From UBA2658 sp964617335 (GTDB taxonomy: Bacteria > Bacillota > Clostridia > Oscillospirales > Oscillospiraceae), in NCBI GenBank assembly GCA_964617335.1, contig CAZTXG010000005.1, positions 1 to 64,000 on the forward strand: 64,000 nt of DNA, written 5' to 3'. The stretch's first letter is position 1. Each line of letters opens with the position of its first letter. Both the position numbers and the translations under genes were made by a program. Under the pieces are notes generated by a model. It searched no databases. It had not been told where the DNA came from and was given only the letters and a program-made list of their open reading frames with translations. Positions 1 to 9,382 of this stretch are shown one piece after another.

Positions 1-194
1 TATCATACAGATTTAATTATATATACCACAACGGCACTTCGTGCCTGTGGTATAACATCCGCAAAGCGAATGTCATACTGATTTAATTATATATACCACA
101 ACGGCACTTCGTGCCTGTGGTATAACATCCGCAAAGCGGATATCATACAGATTTAATTATATATACCACAACGGCACTTCGTGCCTGTGGTATA
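1..194. repeat. Three tandem copies of a 70-bp repeat with a hairpin core
   Basis: The block atttaattatatataccaca recurs at 11, 81 and 151, giving an exact 70-bp period; the array may continue left of the window. Each copy contains an imperfect hairpin (TATACCACA paired with TGTGGTATA, then GGCAC-TTC-GTGCC, with a two-base AC bulge). A second small hairpin, atccgc-aaa-gcggat, is perfect in the second copy and decayed in the first. The last copy ends in TATAAT (190-195) where the others read TATAAC, so the array may contribute a promoter for pyk. No variable spacers are present. Confidence 0.9.
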
Positions 195-240
195 ATAAAT
201 AGATAAACATTTTAAAAAACTTTATAAAGGAGTTGAGCCT

Positions 241-1656
241 ATGAGAAAAACAAAAATCATCTGCACCTTAGGTCCCGCTACCGACAATGACGAAATCCTG
301 CGTCAGCTTATGCAAGAGGGCTTGAACGTCGCCCGCTTTAACTTTTCCCACGGTACAAGACAAGAGCAGACTGAAAGGCTCGAAAGATTTAAAAAAATAC
401 GGGATGAGCTGAACCTGTCTGTGGCCGCCATGATGGACACAAAGGGGCCGGAAATACGTCTTGGCACCTTTGAAAACGGTTCTGCAAAGCTTACGGCCGG
501 CTCCTCCTTTACCCTCACCACAAAGCCATGTGAGGGAAATTCAGAGCGGGCTTTTATAAACTATGACCGCCTTCCCTGTGATGTAAAGCGGGGCAACAGA
601 ATTTCCCTAAACGACGGCAACATTTCCCTGATGGTGGAATCTGTCACGGGAACAGATATTGTCTGCACCGTTGAAAACGACGGTGTAATATCAAACCGCA
701 AAGGTGTAAATGTGCCGGGGGCCGTTTTGTCAATGCCCTTTATAGGCCAGCAAGACTATGACGACCTTATCTTTGCTGCCCAATCCGGTTTTGAGTTTGT
801 GGCGGCTTCTTTTACTCGTACAGCTGATGATATTAAAGAAATGCGAATGTTCTTAAACTGGAACGGCGGCAGCAAAATTAAAATTATCGCCAAAATTGAG
901 AATATGCAGGGAATTGACAACTTTGACGAAATTTTAGAGGCGGCCGACGGGATTATGATAGCCCGGGGGGACTTGGGTGTTGAGATACCCATGGAGGAGG
1001 TTCCCATTGTTCAAAAACGCCTTATAAACAAGGTCTATAAGCGGGGAAAACCCGTCATAACGGCTACCCAGATGTTAGAGTCCATGGTAAACACTCCCCG
1101 CCCCACAAGGGCCGAGGCCACAGACGTTGCAAACGCCATCTACGACGGCACCAGCGCCATCATGCTCTCCGGTGAGACGGCAGCAGGCAAATACCCTGTT
1201 TTGGCCTTGCAAACCATGGTTCGCCTAGCGGAACGCACCGAGGAAGAAATAAACTATACCCAAGCCTTCCAGACCAGAAACTTTTTAAGTAAAAACAATG
1301 TTACCCATGCCATAAGCCGTGCCGCCTGCACCACAGCTTTGGAGCTTGGGGCCGAGGCAGTTGTGGCCTTCACCCTTTCCGGCAGAACCGCACAGGAAAT
1401 TTCGGCCTTCCGCTCAGGCAGCCGCATAATAGCCTGTACGGGAAGTGAGCTTACCTGCCGCCAGCTAAGCCTTAACTGGGGAGTTGAGGCCCTTATGGTT
1501 GGGGACGAGGAAAACCTTGACGACCTTTTTTGCAACGGCATGGAAGCCCTTGTGGAATCCGGCAAAGTTAAGCCCGGCGATGTGCTGGTTCTTACAGCAG
1601 GTGTTCCCATAGGTGTGTCAGGTTCCACAAACTTTATAAAAGTTATGGAAGCCTAG
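241..1656 (+). CDS. pyk: Pyruvate kinase
   Basis: This enzyme converts phosphoenolpyruvate and ADP to pyruvate and ATP in the last step of glycolysis, in the cytoplasm. The 471 residues carry the family motifs: ARFNFSHG (31-38), MDTKGPEIR (65-73), the catalytic-lysine segment IAKIEN (216-221) and ARGDLGVE (241-248), followed by the TATQMLESM block. It ends after the C-terminal allosteric domain. The extra PEP-utiliser-like domain found in many Bacilli and Clostridia pyruvate kinases (about 585 residues) is absent, so this is the short form. The ATG at 241 follows an AAGGAG site at 227-232. It lies downstream of the 70-bp repeat array and 50 bases before uvrB. Confidence 0.97.
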   Translation: MRKTKIICTLGPATDNDEILRQLMQEGLNVARFNFSHGTRQEQTERLERFKKIRDELNLSVAAMMDTKGPEIRLGTFENGSAKLTAGSSFTLTTKPCEGNSERAFINYDRLPCDVKRGNRISLNDGNISLMVESVTGTDIVCTVENDGVISNRKGVNVPGAVLSMPFIGQQDYDDLIFAAQSGFEFVAASFTRTADDIKEMRMFLNWNGGSKIKIIAKIENMQGIDNFDEILEAADGIMIARGDLGVEIPMEEVPIVQKRLINKVYKRGKPVITATQMLESMVNTPRPTRAEATDVANAIYDGTSAIMLSGETAAGKYPVLALQTMVRLAERTEEEINYTQAFQTRNFLSKNNVTHAISRAACTTALELGAEAVVAFTLSGRTAQEISAFRSGSRIIACTGSELTCRQLSLNWGVEALMVGDEENLDDLFCNGMEALVESGKVKPGDVLVLTAGVPIGVSGSTNFIKVMEA

Positions 1657-1706
1657 GGTTTTTTCGCCCCTGCCTTTTTCCGCAAATCTTCTAGAAGGAG
1701 GACTTT

Positions 1707-3674
1707 ATGCCCGAATTTCATGTTGTAAGCGACTATTCCCCCTCCGGCGACCAGCCTGCCGCCATTGAAGCTTTGGCCAAGGGCATAGATTTGGGCTTTG
1801 AGGAGCAAACCCTTCTTGGAGTCACCGGCAGCGGAAAAACCTTTACCATGGCAAAGGTCATTGAAAGAATACAGCGGCCCACCTTGGTTTTGGCCCACAA
1901 CAAAACTCTTGCCGCCCAGCTTTGCGCGGAATTTAAAGAGTTTTTCCCCGATAATGCCGTTGAGTATTTTGTCTCCTATTACGACTATTACCAGCCGGAG
2001 GCATACATCCCCCACACAGACACCTTTATCGAAAAAGACAGCTCCATAAACGATGAAATAGAGCGCCTTCGCCACAGCGCCACGGCGGCTCTTTCCGAGC
2101 GGCGGGATGTTCTTGTTGTGTCCTCTGTCTCCTGTATTTACGGCCTTGGCGACCCCATAGATTATGCCAGCATGGTCATATCCCTGCGCCCGGGGCAAAA
2201 GCGTGACAGGGACGAGCTTTTGCGCCGCCTTATAGACATTCGCTATGAGAGAAACGACATTGCCTTCGAGCGCAATATGTTCAGAGTTCGGGGAGACACT
2301 GTAGAAATTTTTCCTGCCTACGCCACAGACAGCGCCATTCGTGTGGAATTTTTCGGCGATGAGGTGGATAGGATAAGCGAAATAAACATAGTGACCGGCA
2401 CCGCCCTGCGCAGGCTTTCCCATATTGCCATTTACCCTGCCAGCCACTATGTTACCACTAAGGAAAAAATGGCTCAGGCCATACACGAAATCCGCAGGGA
2501 GTGTGAGGAGCAGGTGAAGCTTTTCACCGATAAGGGAAAGCTTATCGAAGCTCAAAGGATTGAGCAGCGCACAAATTACGACATTGAAATGATGCAGGAA
2601 TTAGGCTATTGCTCCGGCATTGAAAACTATTCCCGCATCATAAGCGGCAGGCCGCCGGGCAGCGCCCCCATGACCCTTTTGGACTATTTCCCCAAGGATT
2701 TTGTCCTGTTTGTAGACGAGTCCCACGTTACCCTGCCCCAGGTTCGTGCAATGTACGCAGGAGACAGGGCAAGAAAGGAAAGCCTTGTGGGCTTTGGCTT
2801 TCGCCTGCCCTCGGCCTTCGACAACCGCCCTCTTATGTTTTCTGAGTTTCAGGAGCGGATAAAACAGGCTGTCTATGTTTCCGCAACCCCTTCGGACTTT
2901 GAAAAAACCCGCTCCTCCCAGATAGTCGAGCAGATAATAAGACCAACGGGACTTGTGGATCCGGAAATTTCTGTTAGACCCAGTCAGGGCCAGATAGACG
3001 ATCTTATAAGCGAAATTAACTTGCGAATCGAAAAGGGCGAGCGCAGCCTTGTTACAACCCTCACCAAAAAAATGGCCGAGGATTTGACAGCATATTTAGG
3101 CTCCGCGGGAATAAAATGCCGCTATATGCACCACGACATCAGCGCCATTGAGCGCATGGAAATAATCCGTGACCTGCGCCTTGGGGAGTTTGATGCCCTT
3201 ATAGGCATAAACCTTCTTCGGGAGGGGCTTGATCTGCCGGAGGTTTCCCTTGTGGCAATCCTTGACGCTGACAAAGAGGGCTTTTTGCGCAGCGAAACCA
3301 GCCTTATCCAAACCATAGGCAGGGCGGCACGAAATGCCGAAGGCCTCGTTATCATGTATGCCGACAGCCTTACCCGCAGCATGAGCGCCGCCATTGGCGA
3401 AACCGACCGCCGCCGGGCAAAACAGAGGGCCTTTAACGAAGCCCACGGCATAGTACCGAAAACCATAGTTAAATCCGTCCGTGACCTTCTGGAGATTTCC
3501 GCCTCGCCGGACTCTTACGAGGAAAATGAAAACCGTGTGAAGATGACGGCTTCGGAGAAAAAAGCCCTTATAGACAGGCTTGAAAAACAAATGCGTGAGG
3601 CGGCCAAAATGCTGGAGTTTGAGATTGCCGCCCAGATACGAGACAGGCTTATAAAGCTTAGAGGTGAAAAGTAA
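1707..3674 (+). CDS. uvrB: Excinuclease ABC subunit B
   Basis: UvrB is the damage-verifying helicase-like subunit of nucleotide excision repair; it is loaded by UvrA and recruits UvrC. The 655 residues match the usual family length. Visible parts are the Walker A motif GVTGSGKT (38-45), the beta-hairpin with YYDYYQPEAYIP near 92-105, the DESH box, the helicase motif GRAARN near 540, and a C-terminal UVR domain (about 615-655) with the FEIAAQIRDRL signature that contacts UvrC. A strong AGAAGGAGGA ribosome site precedes the ATG at 1707. uvrA and uvrC are not in this window, so uvrB is separated from its usual partner uvrA here. Confidence 0.98.
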   Translation: MPEFHVVSDYSPSGDQPAAIEALAKGIDLGFEEQTLLGVTGSGKTFTMAKVIERIQRPTLVLAHNKTLAAQLCAEFKEFFPDNAVEYFVSYYDYYQPEAYIPHTDTFIEKDSSINDEIERLRHSATAALSERRDVLVVSSVSCIYGLGDPIDYASMVISLRPGQKRDRDELLRRLIDIRYERNDIAFERNMFRVRGDTVEIFPAYATDSAIRVEFFGDEVDRISEINIVTGTALRRLSHIAIYPASHYVTTKEKMAQAIHEIRRECEEQVKLFTDKGKLIEAQRIEQRTNYDIEMMQELGYCSGIENYSRIISGRPPGSAPMTLLDYFPKDFVLFVDESHVTLPQVRAMYAGDRARKESLVGFGFRLPSAFDNRPLMFSEFQERIKQAVYVSATPSDFEKTRSSQIVEQIIRPTGLVDPEISVRPSQGQIDDLISEINLRIEKGERSLVTTLTKKMAEDLTAYLGSAGIKCRYMHHDISAIERMEIIRDLRLGEFDALIGINLLREGLDLPEVSLVAILDADKEGFLRSETSLIQTIGRAARNAEGLVIMYADSLTRSMSAAIGETDRRRAKQRAFNEAHGIVPKTIVKSVRDLLEISASPDSYEENENRVKMTASEKKALIDRLEKQMREAAKMLEFEIAAQIRDRLIKLRGEK

Positions 3675-3746
3675 AAAGACGCCGCCTTGTGCAGTTTTAG
3701 CGGCGGCGGAAAACAATATTTAATAAAAAAATTAGAGGTGATAGGC

Positions 3747-4850
3747 GTGACATGGCAGGAAGAACTTAGAAAAAACGTGGAAACGGCGGAGGAACTTGCA
3801 AAGTACCTTCCCATGACAGAAGAAGAAATTCGGGAAATGGATGGGATAATAGAAAAGTGGCCCATGTCTGTGCCTCGATATTATCTCTCTCTTATAGATT
3901 TTAAGGACCCAAACGACCCCATTGCAAAGCTTTCTCTCCCCAATATGCGGGAGGTTGAAATGGACGACGGCCTCTCTGACCAAAGCGGCGAAGGTAAAAA
4001 CACAAAGCTTATAGGACTTCAGCATAAATACGGCCCCACAGCCCTTTTACTTTCCACAAACCTTTGCGGAATGTATTGCCGGCACTGCTTCAGAAAAAGG
4101 CTAGTTGGTCTTGAGGAATCGGAAACAGCTCAATATTTTGACGAGGTTTATGAGTATGTGGAAAGCCATAAGGAGCTTACCAACGTCCTTGTCAGCGGTG
4201 GTGACTCCTTTTTAAACAGCAATAAGCGCATAGAGGAAATTCTGTCTCATCTTTCTAAGCTTTCTCACCTTGACTTCATACGCTTTGGCACCCGCACCCC
4301 CGTTGTTTTCCCCCAGAGGATAAATGAGGATCAGGAGCTTTTGGACATTCTTGAAAAATACGGCAGGGAAAAGAAAATCTATGTGGTTACCCAGTATAAC
4401 CACCCGAAGGAACTGACGAAGCAGTCTCTTCAAAGCATAGAAAACCTGCGCCGTCGGGGTGTAACCGTCAGCAACCAAACTGTTTTGCTAAAGGGCATAA
4501 ACGACGATCCCGAAATTTTATCCCAGCTTATGAGAGGTCTTATAGCCGGCGGTGTTCTGCCCTATTATATTTTCCAGTGCCGCCCTGTGGCCGGAGTTAA
4601 AAAGCAGTTTCAGGTTCCTATTAAGAATGCCTATGACATAATTTCCCGCTCAAGACATTCTCTGGACGGGCATTCCAAGCGCTTCCGCTATATCATGTCC
4701 CACGAGACAGGGAAAATTGAAATCTTGGGAAAACTGTCTGAAGAGGAAATGCTTTTCAGATACCACCATGCTAAAGACCCCGAAAATGATGAGCGTGTCT
4801 TCACCTATAAGCTTACAGACGACTGCACCTGGCTGCCGCAGCATTTTTAA
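3747..4850 (+). CDS. KamA-family radical SAM protein (lysine 2,3-aminomutase-like)
   Basis: This is a radical S-adenosylmethionine enzyme of the lysine 2,3-aminomutase-like group. The cluster motif CGMYCRHC has the CxxxCxxC spacing (Cys 107, 111, 114 from the GTG start). The LVSGGDSF segment resembles the SAM-binding GGD region, and there is a conserved-looking RFGTRTPV block. The C-terminal lysine region reads SHETGKIEILG rather than the glycine-rich GGGGK around the PLP lysine of true lysine aminomutases, so the substrate is unknown and aminomutase activity should not be assumed. The GTG at 3747 was chosen because AGAGGTG ends six bases before it; a longer reading from 3687 has no such site. 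It lies between uvrB and polA on the same strand. Confidence 0.85.
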   Translation: MTWQEELRKNVETAEELAKYLPMTEEEIREMDGIIEKWPMSVPRYYLSLIDFKDPNDPIAKLSLPNMREVEMDDGLSDQSGEGKNTKLIGLQHKYGPTALLLSTNLCGMYCRHCFRKRLVGLEESETAQYFDEVYEYVESHKELTNVLVSGGDSFLNSNKRIEEILSHLSKLSHLDFIRFGTRTPVVFPQRINEDQELLDILEKYGREKKIYVVTQYNHPKELTKQSLQSIENLRRRGVTVSNQTVLLKGINDDPEILSQLMRGLIAGGVLPYYIFQCRPVAGVKKQFQVPIKNAYDIISRSRHSLDGHSKRFRYIMSHETGKIEILGKLSEEEMLFRYHHAKDPENDERVFTYKLTDDCTWLPQHF

Positions 4851-4898
4851 AAATCCTGAAAGGAAAAAAGCTTTCCGAAACTTGAAAGGAACCCCCTT

Positions 4899-7466
4899 AT
4901 GAAACTGATGATTCTCGACGGCAACAGCATAGTAAACCGTGCCTTTTACGGCATACGAATGCTAAACTCCCCCGACGGCACTCCAACAAACGGGGTTTAC
5001 GGCTTTCTAACCATTCTCAACAAACTTATTTCCGAGGAAGCTCCCCAGGGGCTTTGTGTTGCCTTTGATATGAAAGGCCCCACCTTCCGCCATGAGAGAT
5101 ATGAGCTTTATAAGGCTCAAAGAAAGCCCATGCCCGAGGATTTGGCAGTACAAATTCCAATTTTAAAGCAGGTTTTAGACGAGGCGGGCATAAGCCGCAT
5201 TGAGCTTTTAGGCTATGAAGCAGACGACCTTATTGGAACTGTCAGCCGTATCTGTGAAGAAAACGGGGACGAATGTGTCATAGTTACAGGGGATAAAGAT
5301 AGCTTTCAGCTTATAGGCCCTTTCACTAGGGTAAAGCACGTTAAGTCCCGTATGGGGAAAACTGAAACAAAAGACTATACACCAGAGGTGTTTTTTGAAG
5401 AATACGGCTTTGAGCCGAAAAAGATTATAGACCTTAAGGCCCTTATGGGCGACGCCTCGGATAATATTCCCGGGGTTCGGGGCATAGGCGAAAAAACTGC
5501 CATGAGCCTTGTTTCTTCCTTCGGCGGCATAGATAATATTTATGAAAACCTCCAAAGCCTTGACATTAAAGAGCCTGTTCGTAAAAAGCTCTCCGAGGGT
5601 GAAGATGATGCCCGCCTTTCCTATGAGCTTGCAACAATTGTTTGCACGGCTCCCATAGATTTTCTTTCAAATCGATGCTCTTTTTCCGGTGACTTCAGCG
5701 GTGCATACGGCATTTTTAAAAAGCTGGGTTTTAACAGTCTTATTGAAAAATGGGGTCTTACAGAAGACGGCGGGGAAAATTCTCCGGCTTCTGTAAAGGG
5801 AGCGGCTGGGCAAGATGCCGTTGAGGTTTTGGATTCCGACGGCCTTTCAAAGCTTGAGTCCGCTGTGAAAGCCTGTGATTTCGCATCTGTTTTTCTGCCG
5901 GAAAACAGTCTTGAGCTTATAGAGATTTGCGACGGAAAAGATGTTTTTCTTATCCGCCCCTACACTCTTGGAGATGGGGGAAAAGTTTTTATGAAACTGC
6001 TGTTTTCTGAACAAATCCCCAAGGTTTCCCACAATGTCAAGGATATAATGGCAGCTCTTATGTCAGAAAAGCTCGATTTCGGAGGTTTTATCTTCGACAC
6101 TGCCCTTGCTGCCTATCTTCTTGAGCCTACTGAAAACTCCTATCTGCCCCGGCTTTTGACCGAAAAATATTTAGACCGCAGGGAAAACGGGGCAAGAGCA
6201 ATTTGCAGCCTTTATCCCCTGCTTTCAAAGCGCCTTGAAACCGAGGGCATGAAGGAGCTTTTTGAAAAGATTGAGCTTCCCCTCTGCGAGGTTTTGGCAG
6301 ACATGGAAAAAGCAGGCTTTGCTGTTGACAAAAAGGCTTTGGGCGAGTATTCAAAGCTTCTTTCCCAAAGGATTGACGAGCTGTCCAAGGAAATTTATGA
6401 GCTTTCCGGCGAGGAATTTAATATAAACTCCCCAAAGCAGTTAGGACTTATCCTGTTTGAAAAGCTCTCTTTGCCCTCGGGGAAAAAAACCAAAACCGGC
6501 TGGAGCACCAATGCCGATGTTTTAGAGTCTCTTGCAGATAAGCACCCCATAATCGGAAAGGTTTTGGAATACCGCCAGCTTGCAAAGCTTAAGTCCACCT
6601 ATGCAGATGGTCTTTTAAAGGTGATTGAAGACGACGGGCGCATACGCACAAGCTTCCAGATGACAGTTACAGCAACAGGCAGGCTCTCCTCCGCAGAGCC
6701 AAACCTGCAAAACATTCCCGTGCGCACGGAGCTTGGCGCCGAGTTTCGCAAAATGTTTGTGGCCTCCAAGGGAAATGTTCTTGTTGATGCGGACTACAGC
6801 CAGATAGAGTTGCGGCTTTTAGCCCACATTTCCGGCGATGAAACCATGAAAGCCGCCTTTAAAAACGGCGAGGATATCCATGCCGTAACAGCATCTCAGG
6901 TTTTTGGCATCCCCCTTAATGAGGTTACAAAGCTTCAGCGCAGCCATGCCAAGGCAGTTAACTTCGGAATTGTCTATGGCATCTCCGCCTTTTCTCTGGC
7001 TCAGGATATCGGTGTTTTTCAAAACGAGGCAAAGGCCTATATAGATGCCTATCTGGAAAAATATCACGGTGTGCGTGACTACATGAAATCTGTTGTGGAA
7101 AAGGCTGCAGCCGAGGGCTATGTTGCCACCCTTTTCGGCAGGCGCCGTCCCCTGCCCGAGCTTTCCTCATCTAACTACAACATTCGCTCTTTTGGCGAGA
7201 GGGTTGCTCTTAATATGCCCATTCAGGGCACGGCGGCAGATGTTATAAAGCTTTCCATGGTAAATGTTCACCGACGCTTAAAAAATGAAGGCCGTAAGGC
7301 AAGGCTTATTCTTCAGGTTCATGACGAACTTATAGTGGAATGCCCCGAGGCTGAAGCAGAGCTTGTTTCAAAGCTTTTAACAGAGGAAATGGAAAACGCT
7401 GTTTCCTATTCCGTACCTCTTACAGTAGACACTCACATAGGCAAAAGCTGGAGTGAGGCAAAATGA
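4899..7466 (+). CDS. polA: DNA polymerase I
   Basis: This polymerase fills gaps and removes RNA primers in replication and repair. The 855 residues have the N-terminal 5'-3' exonuclease/flap domain (about 1-280, with EADDLIGT, VTGDKDSFQL and GDASDNIPG). A middle domain (about 300-460) occupies the place of the 3'-5' exonuclease, and a family A polymerase domain follows (motif A VDADYSQIELR, motif B with RSHAKAVNFGIVYG, motif C QVHDELI). The middle domain lacks the DxE metal-binding motif, as in Bacillus and Thermus enzymes, so proofreading is probably absent. The start follows GAAAGGAA. The stop overlaps the rimI start in an ATGA arrangement, implying translational coupling. Confidence 0.98.
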   Translation: MKLMILDGNSIVNRAFYGIRMLNSPDGTPTNGVYGFLTILNKLISEEAPQGLCVAFDMKGPTFRHERYELYKAQRKPMPEDLAVQIPILKQVLDEAGISRIELLGYEADDLIGTVSRICEENGDECVIVTGDKDSFQLIGPFTRVKHVKSRMGKTETKDYTPEVFFEEYGFEPKKIIDLKALMGDASDNIPGVRGIGEKTAMSLVSSFGGIDNIYENLQSLDIKEPVRKKLSEGEDDARLSYELATIVCTAPIDFLSNRCSFSGDFSGAYGIFKKLGFNSLIEKWGLTEDGGENSPASVKGAAGQDAVEVLDSDGLSKLESAVKACDFASVFLPENSLELIEICDGKDVFLIRPYTLGDGGKVFMKLLFSEQIPKVSHNVKDIMAALMSEKLDFGGFIFDTALAAYLLEPTENSYLPRLLTEKYLDRRENGARAICSLYPLLSKRLETEGMKELFEKIELPLCEVLADMEKAGFAVDKKALGEYSKLLSQRIDELSKEIYELSGEEFNINSPKQLGLILFEKLSLPSGKKTKTGWSTNADVLESLADKHPIIGKVLEYRQLAKLKSTYADGLLKVIEDDGRIRTSFQMTVTATGRLSSAEPNLQNIPVRTELGAEFRKMFVASKGNVLVDADYSQIELRLLAHISGDETMKAAFKNGEDIHAVTASQVFGIPLNEVTKLQRSHAKAVNFGIVYGISAFSLAQDIGVFQNEAKAYIDAYLEKYHGVRDYMKSVVEKAAAEGYVATLFGRRRPLPELSSSNYNIRSFGERVALNMPIQGTAADVIKLSMVNVHRRLKNEGRKARLILQVHDELIVECPEAEAELVSKLLTEEMENAVSYSVPLTVDTHIGKSWSEAK

Positions 7467-7927
7467 ACATCAGCATAGTAAAGGCAAAAAAGGAGCATCT
7501 GCCTGCCCTTGAAGCCTTGGAAAATGCCTGCTTCACCCTGCCTTGGAGCAGGAAAATGCTTGAAAGCCAGGTATTTTCCGAAAAAAACGTTTTTCTTGTT
7601 GCCGAGGACAGCGAGGGGCTTCTTTTAGGGTATGGAGGCTTTCTTTGGGTTCTTGATGAGGGCTATGTGGCAAACATAGCCACAAACCCGGATTTTCGCC
7701 GCCGCGGGGTGGCAGATGCTCTTTTAACAGCCCTTAAAGAAAAGGCAGTTGAGCTTTCTCTTTCTTTTCTTACTCTCGAAGTGCGAGAGAGCAACAAGGC
7801 CGCAATTTCCCTTTATGAAAAGCATGGCTTTTTCCCTGTGGGCCTTCGTAAAAACTATTACGAAAAGCCCCGTGAAGATGCACTTTTAATGACAGTATTT
7901 TTTAATTCCCCAATGATAACAGTTTGA
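7463..7927 (+). CDS. rimI: Ribosomal protein S18 alanine N-acetyltransferase (RimI-type GNAT)
   Basis: This is a 154-residue GNAT acetyltransferase. RimI acetylates the N-terminal alanine of ribosomal protein S18. Visible features are the acetyl-CoA loop FRRRGVADALL (about residues 75-85), the NIAT segment just before it and the family's C-terminal YEKHGFFPVGLRKNYY. The gene starts inside the polA stop (ATGA) and is followed 24 bases later by tsaD. The common association of rimI with tsaB/tsaD in Firmicutes supports the assignment over other GNAT proteins. The exact substrate is inferred from family and context. Confidence 0.9.
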   Translation: MNISIVKAKKEHLPALEALENACFTLPWSRKMLESQVFSEKNVFLVAEDSEGLLLGYGGFLWVLDEGYVANIATNPDFRRRGVADALLTALKEKAVELSLSFLTLEVRESNKAAISLYEKHGFFPVGLRKNYYEKPREDALLMTVFFNSPMITV

Positions 7928-7951
7928 TTTTTCCTTTAGAAAGGCAAGTTT

Positions 7952-8953
7952 ATGCTTATAATGTCCATAGAAAGCTCCTGTGACGAAACCGCCGTTGCAA
8001 TTTGCGAAAACGGCAGAAAGGTTCTCACAGACCAAATTTTTTCCCAAGCCGACCTTCATGCCGTTTACGGCGGTGTTGTGCCGGAAATTGCCTCCCGCTC
8101 CCATGTGGAGGTTATTTCCCAGTTGGCCCAGCGTGCCCTTACGGTAACGGGACTTCAAAAATCCGACCTTGACGCCATTGCCGTCACCTATGCCCCCGGT
8201 CTTATAGGGGCGCTTTTGGTGGGGGTTAATTTTGCAAAGTCCGCTGCCTTTGCCTTAGACATACCCCTTATCCCCGTTCATCACATAAAGGGCCATGTGG
8301 CGGCAAACTACATTGCCTTTCCAGAGCTTACCCCTCCCTTTCTCTGCCTTGCTATTTCCGGCGGAAACACCCTTTTAATAGACGTTAAAGATTATACAGA
8401 CATGGAAATACTGGGCGCCACAAGAGACGATGCCGCCGGCGAATGCTTTGACAAAACTGCCCGTATTCTCGGCCTGCCCTACCCCGGGGGAAAGCACGTT
8501 GATGCCCTCTCCCGTGACGGGGACGATACAAAATACTCCCTGCCTCGGGCAAATATCGACGGGAGCTTATGGGATATGAGCTTTTCCGGTCTTAAAACCG
8601 CCGTTATAAACCTTGTCCACAAGGCCGGTCAAAAAGGCGAGGAGCTTGACAGGGCCTCTCTTGCCGCAAGCTTTACAAAGGCTGTAAGTGACAGTTTAGT
8701 CCCCCGAACCATGGCTTTGGCCCGTGAGCTTGGCTATAAAAAAATAGCCGTTGCCGGCGGCGTTGCCGCAAACTCGCGCATTCGGCAGGACTTTGAAGCT
8801 GCGGCAAAAAACGAAGGGGCCGAGCTTTTCATCCCGCCCTTATCCCTCTGCGGCGACAATGCCGCCATGATAGGCTGTCAGGGCTATTACGAATTTCTTG
8901 CCGGAGTTCGGGCAGGCACCGACCTTAACGCATATGCGAATATGGAGCTTTAA
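7952..8953 (+). CDS. tsaD: tRNA N6-threonylcarbamoyltransferase TsaD
   Basis: TsaD (Kae1/YgjD/Gcp) transfers the threonylcarbamoyl group to adenosine 37 of ANN-decoding tRNAs, making t6A. The protein is 333 residues long, the usual family length. It shows the ASKHA start SIESSCDETA and the metal-binding HIKGH (His 111 and 115). Other visible blocks are ISGGNTLL, GECFDKTARILGLPYPGG, MSFSGLKTA and the C-terminal CGDNAAMIG. The AGAAAGGCAAG segment before the ATG is the likely ribosome site. Its partners tsaE and tsaB follow directly, so the whole TsaBDE complex is encoded together; the TsaC/Sua5 partner is not in the window. Confidence 0.98.
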   Translation: MLIMSIESSCDETAVAICENGRKVLTDQIFSQADLHAVYGGVVPEIASRSHVEVISQLAQRALTVTGLQKSDLDAIAVTYAPGLIGALLVGVNFAKSAAFALDIPLIPVHHIKGHVAANYIAFPELTPPFLCLAISGGNTLLIDVKDYTDMEILGATRDDAAGECFDKTARILGLPYPGGKHVDALSRDGDDTKYSLPRANIDGSLWDMSFSGLKTAVINLVHKAGQKGEELDRASLAASFTKAVSDSLVPRTMALARELGYKKIAVAGGVAANSRIRQDFEAAAKNEGAELFIPPLSLCGDNAAMIGCQGYYEFLAGVRAGTDLNAYANMEL

Positions 8954-8956
8954 AAC

Positions 8957-9382
8957 ATGAAGATAGAGATAATAACAAACAGCGTAAACGAAACCGAAAG
9001 TGCCGGCAGCGCCATTGCAAAAACCCTTTCTCCCGGCTCTGTTGTAACAATGTTCGGTGAAATGGGAGCGGGAAAAACTGCCTTTGCAAGGGGTCTTGCC
9101 GCCGGACTTGGTTTTTCCGGAAGGGTTACAAGCCCCACCTTTACCATAGTAAACGAATATGAGGCCTGTCTTCCAATTTTCCATTTTGATATGTACCGCC
9201 TATCCTCGGCCTCCGAGCTTTTTGACATTGGCTGGGAGGACTACCTTCAAAGAGGCGGAGTCTGCCTTGTGGAATGGAGCGAAAACGTGGCGGATGCTTT
9301 TAACGGCACGGAAACCATAGTAACAATTGAAAAACTTTCCGAAAATGGACGTAAAATAACAGTGGAGGTTCCTTCTGCATGA
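8957..9382 (+). CDS. tsaE: tRNA threonylcarbamoyladenosine biosynthesis ATPase TsaE
   Basis: TsaE is the small P-loop ATPase of the bacterial t6A complex, needed to reset TsaBD between catalytic cycles. The 141 residues contain the Walker A motif GEMGAGKT (34-41), the family block SPTFTIVNEY, and the FHFDMYRL and VEWSEN segments, all in the expected order. It starts three bases after the tsaD stop and its own stop overlaps the tsaB start (ATGA), so the three t6A genes appear translationally coupled. Confidence 0.97.
   Translation: MKIEIITNSVNETESAGSAIAKTLSPGSVVTMFGEMGAGKTAFARGLAAGLGFSGRVTSPTFTIVNEYEACLPIFHFDMYRLSSASELFDIGWEDYLQRGGVCLVEWSENVADAFNGTETIVTIEKLSENGRKITVEVPSA

Noticed and set aside
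1..194. A CRISPR array
   Set aside because: The units are contiguous 70-bp tandem repeats with no unique spacers of regular length, and no cas gene is present.
1653..2555. A 300-residue open frame antisense to uvrB
   Set aside because: It mirrors the strongly conserved uvrB frame and has no family match or ribosome site. The same holds for the other antisense frames in polA, metK and the ribosomal genes.
4899..7466. Decay of polA because the proofreading motif is missing
   Set aside because: The frame is intact and loss of the DxE motif in the middle domain is usual in many Firmicutes PolA proteins.
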